Below are positions 54,117 to 64,000 of a DNA stretch of 64,000 nucleotides, piece by piece (the stretch's first letter is position 1; the number at the start of each line of letters is the position of its first letter). The notes beneath the pieces were generated by a model. The model was given only the letters and a program-made list of their open reading frames with translations. It was not told the origin of the DNA and made no database searches. This stretch comes from Polyodon spathula. Lineage: Eukaryota > Chordata > Actinopteri > Acipenseriformes > Polyodontidae. The position numbers were made by a program, and so were the translations under genes. The stretch is taken from contig NW_024472154.1 of NCBI RefSeq assembly GCF_017654505.1, forward strand, positions 61,001 to 125,000. Direction: 5' to 3'.

Positions 54117-56838
54117 ATTCATAAACATGGCAAACCCGGGTAAACTGTGTTAAATGCACGGTATTGCCATGTGAAAAGCGTGGTAACACTGCAAAAATAC
54201 CATGCAAGTAAGGGCAACAGCAAAAACACGTGTTGCCTTTTATGTGTTATTTACAATGGGGAATTGTAAGAGCATTGCTCAGTTTTACTAGAACGTGTTC
54301 ATTACTTACATCCCTGTGCTCTGCAGTACACAGCAGTCCTTCAAGGGCTCCTATAGTACTGGAATGGATTTGGTGTCTGACTCCGACAGAAAAGCAATGA
54401 CTCCAATAATAATATTACAAAGAAATAAGAAACATCCTACAGTTCGTTAACATCTGTAACTGAGGTCTGAAGCCTTAGAACAACTCAAGTGAAAACACAG
54501 GGGTGTAACAAGCTCCGATGTGTCTTATTAAACTCATAGATTGGATCAAACTGCTATGCAATGGGAGTCTTTCCATCCCTGAAGCACCTTAACACAGGTA
54601 TATCAGTAGAAAACAGCACTATCAGAGCAATTGCAACAACCATTACAGGCATCATACAAATAATGGCAACGCTGGTCTGTTAAACATGCTGTAAAGAGCA
54701 GTCTGAAAGTGCAATCTGTAAACACATTGCCATTTCTTACTACTGGATTCATTTTAAAAGATCAGCTTCCTCGCCTTAACCTTGCTCCCTGCAAGGCAGA
54801 CTCTGCCGAGGAAACTCCTTTTATGTGAGACATATCAGTGAAGTTGTAACCTCAGTCCAATCCTTGATCCCCAGATTGCTGACTCAGATCACTGATTAGA
54901 ACTAGCCAGCTTTCCTTTCATATACTGTACACAGCTGTGCGCTCCTGGAGCTTGGCAGAGATGTCTCTATTTTAGCTGAACCGCCTTCAGGAGCTTCCTT
55001 TAACTGTCTGACTGACAGATCTGTGTCTGTACCAGAAAATCACGGTTCTGTGCACTCTGCAGGGCGATCTATATAAAGGGGTCCTTGATTGAGCAATCCT
55101 GAACCCGACGGATTATTGCAGAAGAAAGCTTTTTAAAACTGCACCGTTCCACAGTCATGTTCAATTTCACACTAGAATGTAATTCCAGAGTCTGCCTGCT
55201 GCACTACACATTGTACAATTACGTGTCTCCTGAAGAAATATAGACTTCACTATTTCAGCTACCAAAAATGTAAAATGCCTTTAATTTTCACTAGAGGGCA
55301 GTCTTGCATTAAAGGTTTGCTCACTCGAACTAAGCTGCTTACAGACACAGAGGGAATGGCAGTTCTGGTAATGATGACATGCACACCGTGCATTAAATAA
55401 AAAGAATTATGAGGCGACAGGAAAAGACGACATGTTAGTTATTTATCACGGCGTAAGAAGCTGGGTGAAATGCAGATCAGAGGTCTCTGGATTACACATG
55501 CATACCTGTGCCTCTTACATGATAAAGACAAATGGTGTAATTTGGAAATATCATCAGAAAGTATATTGATTTATATCAGTAATATAACCAGATCAGTCGG
55601 GAGGCCCTATTGACAGTGATATAGCAGGTGTTTTCCTTTTAGATTAAAACCACTGCATTCCAGATATTTTTTTCTAACTAGTCAGATTAAAATAAACCAA
55701 AGCTGACAGACAAATCAATTTTTTAAAATGTATTTGCCAAATCAATAATAATAATAATAATAAATACATAAACTGCAATCTGTTTTCATGGTTCCTCCTA
55801 GTTTAGTATGAAGTGATTCACCAGGAAAAAGGATCCACTAAGATTAACATGCAAGTTGCTTCAGGTATAAGACTGGTAGAAGCATTTTATAAGGGCTGAG
55901 AATAGGGGCTCTGAGAAGTCATGGTAAGCCATGCATGAAATGATCAGGGTATACCAGGAGAACACGCCCCACACCAGGGTATATCAGGAGAGCATGCCTG
56001 AACATGTCCTAATAAAGTGGCCAGCCAGTTTACATTCTGCTAACGCTGGTAAAGGCATTTACATTCTAGTTTCTTAAATTTTTACCCCAGAATAATTTTT
56101 TTTAAAAAGTTATGGAAGGCTACAAAATATTTATAATAAATTCCCAAGTGAGAGGTGGTCTATTTCACATTGATTAATAAAAGCTAAACTAGATTTATTT
56201 TTCCCCTGAAGGGGATGTGCATAAGCAAGACTCACAGCATCTAAATCCAAAATGAATGAATATGCCCAGTGGAAATACCGTCAAAACAGCTTTTGTTATA
56301 ATGAATTATTTCCTCATATATGCCCATTCCCTGTTTTTCCCTGCATGGTTGTCTTTTTTTTATATCGCTAGCGGTTAACAATATGGTTAAAACAATCTTA
56401 TCTCCTGGAGGAGGTGAACACACAGACACCCTGCCAGCGAGACGGCTCATTTCGGATTCATAAATACCTTGCAGCAGTTTCATCTTCCACCTTTAGCCTG
56501 TCAGTCAGCATTCCTGGGAGACTTCATGCAGCTTAAATGAGCTGCCTGGCGTATCGTCTTTAACTAGCCGCTGCTGCACATCTCTCTCATTTATTGTAGT
56601 TTTTGTGTTTGTGCGACCAGGAGGGCTGCAGTACATTCATTAGCAGGAATGTAAAAATTCCCAAATTCCAATCCTGATTATCCAGGAGAAGGCCACTCCA
56701 GTTCCCATTAAAGTGACCACGCCCTCAGGTGAAAAGCCCTCCTGTGGGGTATGTCTAAGTAGCTGGAGGTTGAGCCTTGGGGGTCTACACTGAACCAAGC
56801 TTCTCACCCCTGATCACCGCTATTCAACCCTGAATACA
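54117..56838. other. Non-coding region upstream of TMEM39B
   Basis: No coding exon recognised. Contains the right half of a hairpin MITE (54505-54581), an (AAT)n tract (55744-55763) and two near-copies of an ACCAGGGTATA(T/C)CAGGAGA phrase near 55950-55990. Confidence 0.5.
54505..54581. mobile_element. Right half of a hairpin MITE copy
   Basis: AAGCTCCGATGTGTCTTATT, then GGATCAAACTGCTATGCAAT and GGGAGTCTTTCCATCCCTG, matching the family's right arm; the left arm is missing. Confidence 0.7.
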
Positions 56839-56846
56839 CTTTATAA

Positions 56847-57052
56847 CAAGAGTGGGCAACCCTGGTCCTGGAGAGCTGCCGGGTCTCCTAGGTTTGGTTC
56901 AACCTGAGTTCTCAATGACTTCATTGAACCAATTATTTTCTTAATTGCTCAACTCTAACATTTTTCCCAGGTCTTTAGCCAGCGCTGATTTAATGATGCC
57001 CAATAAAACCTGCAGGATTGTGGCTCTCCAGCAACAGGGCTGACCACCCCTG
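56847..57052. mobile_element. hAT-type MITE with perfect 8-bp target duplication
   Basis: Ends CAAGAGTGGGCAACCCTGG and the inverted complement of CAGGGGTGGTCAGCCCTG, each followed by (T/C)CTGGAGAGC-like sequence. The 206-bp element is flanked on both sides by CTTTATAA (56839-56846 and 57053-57060). No transposase coding capacity, so it needed one supplied in trans. Confidence 0.88.
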
Positions 57053-57060
57053 CTTTATAA

Positions 57061-59085
57061 CATACAGGAGTGCACACTATAGAGAGATATACATACAGGC
57101 AGTGCATGCATACATTGATGTCAGACAGTTTCAGTTGCATACAGTTGTCCACGGCCTTATTTGCGTTGCTGATCTCAGATGTGTGAGGACTGTATTCCGG
57201 GTCTCTCTCTTTGCACAGGGTCGTCTGTACGCTGCCACGCTCCCCTCCCCCCAGCTTCACAGAGTGTCACAGGAGCTTCTTATCTCATTCCTGGCTTCAC
57301 GGTTTCATCCGCTGCCAGGGTCAATGAGAGAAGCGTGCTTTATTCCAGTTTGCGTGCACGATGACAGGTGAACTGGAGACTGCTCATAAGCACCAATCCC
57401 CTTCTCCACACTGCTGGAACAAGCGGGCAAAGCCATGCCACTTCGTTTCCGCTCCTAATAATGTGAATTACTTGTATGGGACAATCGAGGAACAGTTCTC
57501 ATACAACACCACAACTATGCTCTGATAGAGGTGAGGAAGTGCGTCCAGTCCAGGCACTTATAAATGATAAAGGACTAAGGGCAAATCACTGGCACCTTGC
57601 AACCTTCTTATTAAACATGCCACATTGTTGCAGACACAGGAATAAATGATGAAGAGAGCATATCATGGGATAAAAATGAGATTAAAATGAAATATAGTGC
57701 AAAAGTGTTACGTTATGCGTAAACTGGCAACAGCAAGCGTGCAAGGCAGCCTGCGATGCAAATAAATTAGGTGCAATAAAGATATAACACTTAAAAAAAA
57801 CAAAAAAAAAGCACAACTTTTGCCAGATGCACTGAGCACAGGGGCCCACATTAATTAAACACTGAATAAATTCATTCCCATGGTGGTATTAAAAAAAAGC
57901 TGCAGTTCTATACTCTACATTATGTTCCTATTCAGGTGAAAGGAATGACGACACTGCATTTATTTCTTTTTTAAACCTCTATATTTATACTTTTTGTACC
58001 AATGTTGTGATTACTGGAAGAAGAAGAAGATATGAGTTTTCTCCTAAAAGCCAAACCATGTGTTTGATTTCACCCCCTGAAAACAGGGCCCTGGCATTTA
58101 TATTTCCTGTGCAGAGAGAATTCTGTAGTGGTGAAGGTTAGGGACAGCGGTATCTAATAATGAGAAAACTTCACGTAATGCAGTCTTTGTGTTTATTTAG
58201 GCTGCAATCAATAATGGACTCACTGTACTATAACCACCACCACCACTGGTGCTCTGCTCCCATTAAATCTCCAAACAGGATCATGACATCAACCCTGTTG
58301 GTTTGAAAGTGCCTTCTTCTCTACATAAAGAAAGTGTGTCGCTGCAATGAATAAATAACAGCACCTTATAACCTTAGAAATCCCAAGCCTTGCCTGCTCC
58401 CTGCCTTCAATATCACTTGCCCTCCAGCCAGCCTTTAGCTCCACTGTAATTTGATGGATGCAGCAGTGGATCTTTATTATTAAAATCTGTTATGGAAAAT
58501 TGACCCTTCTGTGCCTCTTCTCTTATCTAGCCCTCCCATGGTCTGGGGTGGCAATGTGAATGGGGAGATATCAAATTGGGGCTTTTGAAAGTTTTGATTG
58601 AAACCAGACTACCTAATCATAACAGATGTGATCTTATCAGGACCAGATTAAATAAATACATTAATAAACAGCCTGAGCAGGCCTGTGTGTGAAAAGAGCA
58701 GACAACGTGTTTTTTTCTTTTTATGATTGAAGCTATTTCTTGCTGTAATGCTGGCCTTGGGAGCATAGTTGACTTCCTCAGTGCCTTTCTTTTCCTGTTT
58801 CAATCCTCCGAGTTCAATGTTTGGAGGCAAAGAAGAATTAATGATTTGGAAAGGCCTGTCTGCCAAGTTAAAATAAATAACCATCCCACAGCCGTGCACT
58901 CGCGCGTTTGCCTTGTAGCTGCTGTCGCTGGGTTTATAGATTTTGTTTTATTAAAATTTTTCATTTATTGCACCAGCTGAACTTAAAGTTATAGCCACCA
59001 TCACACAATACAGACCTGTGCATTGAAATTTCCAAAGATGAATGTCCAAACGTTTAACCATTGTCAAAGATGCAGCAGGATGTAC
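57061..59085. other. Non-coding region with candidate conserved elements
   Basis: No coding exon found on either strand. About 58430-58990 is free of repeats and rich in homeodomain-like and GATA-like words (TTTATAGATTTTG, GTGATCTTATC, TTAATGATTTG), the look of a vertebrate conserved non-coding element. No alignment was possible here. Confidence 0.35.
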
Positions 59086-59163
59086 AGTAGGCTGGGCATG
59101 AACCAGCGACCCTGCGCACTGCAAGCGAGCGTCTTAACCACAACGCAAAAGAGCCGGGCTCCT
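59086..59163 (-). mobile_element. tRNA-derived SINE head
   Basis: Minus strand reads GTTGTGGTTAAGACGCTCGC then GGGTCGCTGGTTCATGCCC, matching tRNA A-box and B-box (GGTTCRANNCC with one change) at tRNA spacing. The acceptor stem is not intact, so this is a retroposon fragment rather than a working tRNA gene. A body and tail could not be delimited. Confidence 0.55.
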
Positions 59164-59244
59164 CTGCATTCGTGGTTTTAGAGCTTTTAACATCGTGGAA
59201 ACAGCAAACATCCAGTTCACCCCATGTAGCCACAACCTACATCA

Positions 59245-59580
59245 CCACCTTACTGAATAGATGGATTTTTAAGAGTCCTTTAATGTATTTAAGCTGTTAG
59301 CTCCCCTGATTTCTACAGGAAGACTGTTCAATAATATTGGAGCCAGGCGACTAAAGGAACGTCAGCCCAGTCACACATCGGAAGCGAGGAGGAGCCACAG
59401 GGTAGTTCTGTGCACTAGACCAGAGACCTCTGGTAGGAGAATATATTTCTCCAGAAACTCAGAGAGGTAAGCAGGGCTGGTACCGTTTAGAGCCCTATAT
59501 GTTAAAAAACGGATTTAAAACAGCACTCCATTGGAGCGCTTTCATGATGGCTTTTTTGAAAATTGAAGCATGTTTAAAAG
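59245..59580. mobile_element. Probable dispersed repeat fragment
   Basis: Phrases GTTCAATAATATTGGAGCCA, AGGTAAGCAGGGCTGGTACC and AGAGCCCTATATGTTAAAAA resemble a widespread fish dispersed repeat I remember in general form. The family and ends are not determined. Confidence 0.35.
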
Positions 59581-60148
59581 CCAGTGTCCGAGGTGGCGCT
59601 ATTCATTGATCCCAAGATGAGCGCCCCAACACTTAGCAAAGAGAAACTCGTTCAGCCTGGTCATGTCAAGAGACAGGGAGCCCTTGGATAATGGCAAGAT
59701 GAGTGAATACCAGGCAAAAGGAGCTCTGTTGTTTTATCTCACTCGACACTTACAGTCTTTCTTTGATTAATAATTGATTTGTTTTTTAAAAAGTTTATTT
59801 CTTCTGCTGCCGTGAGTTGTTGAACATGAGATGAGTCAGCACCTGCCAGCTAGTAGTTAACATAAACTGACCCTAACAAGCAATGCTCCACAGTCATTTA
59901 CATACAGTAAGACGTGTCAATACGGAACTGAGCAGAAACGCTGACACGACTTTGCTCACAGCTCATACACAAATGTATTGACAGCTTGCCGTTGTGACTG
60001 ACAAATTGTATCAGTGCTCCTTGCGTATGATGAGAAACTTTTTCTAATCTCATTCAATAAAAATCTATAAAACTTCTTTAACAATCCTCTGTGCCCTTGA
60101 GTTTCATACAGCAGATGCTCCTGAAGAGCAATTCTAGCCTTCAAAAAC

Positions 60149-60300
60149 CTTAATTGTGGCCTGCTTCCTAGAGCAGACTGAACTCTTAATTGTGGCCTGC
60201 TTCCTAGAGCAGACTGAACTCTTAATTGTGGCCTGCTTCCTAGAGCAGACTGAACTCTTAATTGTGGCCTGCTTCCTAGAGCAGACTGAACTCTTAATTG
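60149..60300. repeat. 36-bp tandem repeat
   Basis: Four virtually identical copies of CTTAATTGTGGCCTGCTTCC plus TAGAGCAGACTGAACT, then an 8-bp partial copy. The near-identity points to recent expansion. Confidence 0.95.
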
Positions 60301-62639
60301 CGGTTCCTATGGCTTATTTGAAGTACAAATAGCCAATAAGGATTGCTGCCTAGAAATATCAAGCTGATACAATAGGCAAGAGTTATAACTTGATCCCCGG
60401 TAACTGCAAAGCGCAAAATTAACCTTGAGGATGAAAGGTTGGGAATCTGTGCTCTCGTTTAATTAACTGCAGCTGAAAGGTTGAAATCCAGGTCAGCGAG
60501 GCGTTGTTCATTTTAACAGCAGGCCAGGGTTTTTATTTACAGCAGCAGACGTTTTTATACTTCGGTAGTGTAGCCGCGGATCAGAGCAAGAAGAAAAAGT
60601 CACTTCCTCACCAGCTCTGAAGCTGATTCCCTCATCATTAGCCTGTACATTTGAACTAGAACGATGAAAGATTCACTACTCTCATCAGGTCTGTCCCCAG
60701 TCTGATGAATAATGCTTCTGCTGAAAACGTTTGATCAGTGTCGCACTGGTCTCGAAGCTGACCCTTACAAACCCTCGCTAAGGACTTCCAAGGCTGTGCG
60801 GAGAACGCTGTTCTCCTCGTACCCTGTTCCCTATGTCATATCAGTTTGAAGAATCAAACTGTCAGGTAATGGAGGTTACTCGGGTCAGCGGGGCTGTGGT
60901 GAGTTTCAGTGCTGTGCAAGGCCACCGTTTAAAAAAATACCCGTCTGTGAAAGTTTACAAGCTACACCATCAATGTCATCTGATTCCTAGTGGCTGGCTG
61001 ATCCCCAAACAGCTAAGTAACGTGTCCTAACCTTGATGCATTTCCATCTGCACCATGAAAGCAGTCTGTAAAACTCTTCCCCATATTGAACTAGCCGCCA
61101 GTTCCATCTGCAGGCTAAGATCACCTGTGTGTGTCTTTCTTCTTCCAGCAGCCGTTCCCAGTGACAGATTGAAATGCATCTTGAGGTTGGGCTTGGAACC
61201 AGATCAGGTTTGTAACCTGAATCCCAATGCGTTCAGGACCTGGGGCTATAAACCTCCTCTTGAGAGAAGGTGCCCCATACAGAGCCACCAAGACCACTGC
61301 GTACAGCAGCACATCATTTCCCTTGGATGGTCACTGCTCCATAAGGGCAATGATGAGATCATGACAACTTGTGCATGCTTCCCCGGGCTCATTTCCCCAG
61401 TCCCATTGAGCCAGCAAAAGTGGCACCATCCTTGTCAAAAAAATGACCTTGGAATAAGACTAAGATGGTTGTGTGCCTAGACAGTGACTCAGGCCTGAGG
61501 TGCAATGTGACAGGCTGCATTACCCATCTCTCTGACCTGCCTGAGACACTGCACCATCTCAATAACTTTTCCATGCGCTGCCTCTGGAATATCTGCATTC
61601 CAGCTGGCATGTATGAAACAACGCTGCAGCACGCTACCGTCACGCCAGAAGCACTTGTATGCTTTTGCAATTAGGGCTGGTGCTTCGTTCTTCTTCCAGC
61701 TGTAAAAATGTGGTTAAGAGGCTGAAGAAAACAATCAGATATGCTAAAGAAAAACACTTTTGCTAAAACAAAAAACTTGAACAGTCCTAATATTTGCTAT
61801 TGGTTCTTAAGGGGTTTTAAAGTAATGCTTTGCAAGATATTGTGATTGAGCTTAAGAAAATTAGAAAAGTGTTAGAAGGAGCAGAGGCTGTCTGGATCCT
61901 CAAGGCTCGTCCCTCGTTAGCACACCTTTCCCCTCTACTGGGGGGATCTCATTTAACTGCACAGAATCTATTCTTTTTTCTTTAGGGTCTACGACTTTAG
62001 CTGGTAGGCAATTTCATGCACGTATAACTCTCAGCGTAATGAAGAGCTTCCTATTTTCCGTTCTACTCGGCTTCCACTTATGCCCTCTGTCTCGTCCTAT
62101 TCTCTGCGCTAATTTGAAGGAGTGACTTTGGTAACCTGATCCATACCATTTAGGATTTTATGAACTCTGAATTGAGTTTTTAATTCGTTTAACATGTCCC
62201 CATAGCTCAAGTCATTTGAGCTATCCTAAGGAAACAATAAAAAAGCTATGAAATTTCAGTGGGATATGACATAATTTTGTCTCTGGGGCACTTAAACTGA
62301 GTTCTGGTGCTTTCTGTGCTGTTGTCAGTTAACAGGTATCAGCAATCATTACAAGTGACACCAATAGTCTCTCAGAGGCATCAATGACTAGATAGAGGCA
62401 GAACTACCCTCTCCCCCTTTAAGAGAAAACAGTGACACTAAGATGATATATTGATAAAGTAAGCAGCAACTGTAACACCTACAAAGAGGTAGCTGCAAAA
62501 GTATTATGGATTGGGAAAATGGTCCCAAAGTGGCAACGTAAGTACGCATGATGTAGGTCGACATTAAATCCAAATGGATCGAACCATCTCACCAATGTAA
62601 ATCACTGCAGTAGCACGGTACCATGATGTTGACGCTGAA
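60301..62639. other. Intergenic region without recognised features
   Basis: No exon, RNA gene or clear mobile element recognised. Overlapping open frames on both strands at 61055-61670 look somewhat coding-like but match no family I know and are not annotated. Confidence 0.45.
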
Positions 62640-62752
62640 TATTTGAGATCCTTTAAGGTCCAGCTTGACAAAGTTCCTACTAGGAACCGAAAGAGCAGAA
62701 ATGGGCTGAACGGCCTTGTTCACTATCTTTCTTATGTTCGTATGTTATTATA
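62640..62752 (+). mobile_element. 3' tail of a non-LTR-type retroposon
   Basis: Phrases GATCCTTTAAGGTCCAGCTT, GACAAAGTTCCTACTAGGAA and GGGCTGAACGGCCTTGTTC, ending with CTTTCTTATGTTCGTATGTT, match a 3' end seen widely in fish genomes (GGCTGAATGGCC...TTTCTTATGTTCTTATG). The TATGTT-type short repeat at the end fits a LINE/SINE tail. Element 5'-truncated. Confidence 0.6.
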
Positions 62753-64000
62753 ATTTCCAGTGCGCTGCCAAATGAGGACCAGAGTGCAACAGATTTATTC
62801 CAAGTCCATTGTGTTGCCATTGCTGATAATCCTGTGATCTTTTGATGGTTCTGCGTAGGGTTCCTTTAGGGTAACACACTGGTTTTATTACGGTATCCCT
62901 ACAGTCTATCAATCAAACTTGTCAGTAGTGCTTTGGAAGGTGTAGGTGTGAGGTAGTATTAATCCATCTCTCTCTGTGTGTTCAGCAGGTGCCATACACC
63001 ACAAACTCATTCAGACAGACAGGAACTAGTACTGAGGGATCATCAAACCTAATTACAGCCACTGCAGCTGGGGGCTTGAGGAGAAATCAAATCAACGGGC
63101 ACTTAATTTGATTTGTTGAGATTTTTATTAATGTTGCTGGATTATTCACCGCGAGCAGCTGGAGATTAAAGTGACTTATCTGTCATTTTATAATTAAAAG
63201 ATGAACCACCAAGACAGATTGCAGCGAGAGTCAACGCAGGAAGACTGCTGTAACCAGATCTGCGGAGCTGTCCTCTGCTGCCTCTGACATTAAAAAGCAA
63301 AGGCTGCCCATGCTATCAATTTCAATGAGAAATGAACTATAGGAACCTGCTGTATGTACAGACAGCGGTTCTTTGGTTTTATTGAGATTTCTTGATTAAT
63401 AAGCCTCTAAGGTAGGGTGAAGAAAGCAGCCTGAACAAGAACTGTTGAAACAGAAAGCACAGCCTATTTGACGTTCAGCTTTTCAGAACATTCAGAAGAC
63501 AAAATTGAGGAGTTAGCTAGATAGCATTGAGAATAACCCCCCAGTTGATTATTAACCTTGGAAGCAGGGATACAAATATTGAAACGATTGTGAACGATTG
63601 CCAACGTACTGGTGCACCGGCTTCAGCACCAGCAAGTAAGGAAAATGTTGCAAAACAGCAGCTGTTGACTAATTCTACTGTGTATCAAGGTCATAGTATG
63701 AGACACTTCCATTGTTGGATTTTTTTCTGTGCAGCTGATTTGAATAACCCTCTACTGACACCCTGTGCTTTGGAATCTGACAGTTGTGTTCAGTCCCTTG
63801 ATTGGGTACGACTGACTAGCTACAGCAGCTGCTGCCAACTGCCTACAGGAATATACACGTTTTTTTTTGTTTTTTTGTCCTGTATAGTCGTAAACCAAGG
63901 CAATGTCCACAGAGTCTATACTCATTTCAAGTATTTAAAGTGGTAGCGTAATAATTTCTTAAATCCGCTGTAGATTTGCAGGTTTCCGTCCTGGCTGTGC
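62753..64000. other. Non-coding right end, with a candidate conserved element at about 63060-63260
   Basis: 63060-63260 is dense in homeodomain-type AT words (GCACTTAATTTGATTTG, TTATAATTAAAAG) mixed with E-box-like CAGCTG, and lacks repeats. A plus-strand open frame (63527-63946) starts on a non-ATG codon and shows no domain. KHDRBS1, the expected next gene, was not found. Confidence 0.35.

Noticed and set aside
53824..54207. Minus-strand open frame with an 11-residue periodic peptide
   Set aside because: The repeat unit is 33 bp, so any stop-free unit gives an open frame; there is no start context or homology.
59086..59163. tRNA gene on the minus strand
   Set aside because: A- and B-box words are present but the acceptor stem and a full cloverleaf are not; better called a SINE head.
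61055..61670. Overlapping coding-like frames on both strands, possibly a decayed transposase
   Set aside because: I could not match any frame to a known transposase or gene family; a translated search would decide.

Overview
This window is nuclear DNA from a vertebrate, most likely a ray-finned fish. It holds six protein genes, all split by introns with standard splice signals and all transcribed leftward (minus strand). In transcription order they are TMEM39B, KPNA6, TXLNA, CCDC28B, IQCC and the first coding exon of DCDC2B. I recall the same order and relative orientation from human 1p35, so this is an old syntenic block; KHDRBS1 would be the expected next gene beyond TMEM39B. The fish assignment, perhaps a non-teleost such as a sturgeon, paddlefish or gar, rests on fish-like repeats (hAT-type MITEs, a non-LTR 3' tail, AAT microsatellites) and is an inference.

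Layout. 0-0.6 kb: DCDC2B exon 1, running off the left edge. 2.3-4.4 kb: IQCC, five coding exons. 6.4-10 kb: CCDC28B, five coding exons including a 23-nt microexon. 15.2-22.3 kb: TXLNA, ten coding exons plus a probable non-coding exon 1 at a ZNF143-type promoter. 24.3-43.6 kb: KPNA6, fourteen coding exons, with a possible 3'UTR of about 7 kb. 45.9-52.9 kb: TMEM39B, eight coding exons and probable 5' non-coding exons. 53-64 kb: no coding exon found; it holds repeats and a few stretches that look like conserved non-coding elements. Exon boundaries were derived by hand from reading frame, GT/AG sites and remembered human proteins. Phases close through all five complete genes, giving predicted proteins of 237 (IQCC), 187 (CCDC28B), 563 (TXLNA), 537 (KPNA6) and 488 (TMEM39B) residues.

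The genes do not form a single pathway. TXLNA (syntaxin binding), KPNA6 (nuclear import) and TMEM39B (ER membrane) look like housekeeping genes. CCDC28B and the doublecortin-family gene DCDC2B are tied to cilia or microtubules, and both DCDC2B and IQCC carry RFX X-box-like sites near their starts. I found no wholly new biological system. The most notable items are the short fish-type IQCC with a 13-codon last exon, X-box-like sites in two adjacent genes, a GC-AG intron in KPNA6, two abutting perfect hairpins in a KPNA6 intron, minisatellites packed against exons, and several copies of a hairpin MITE family.
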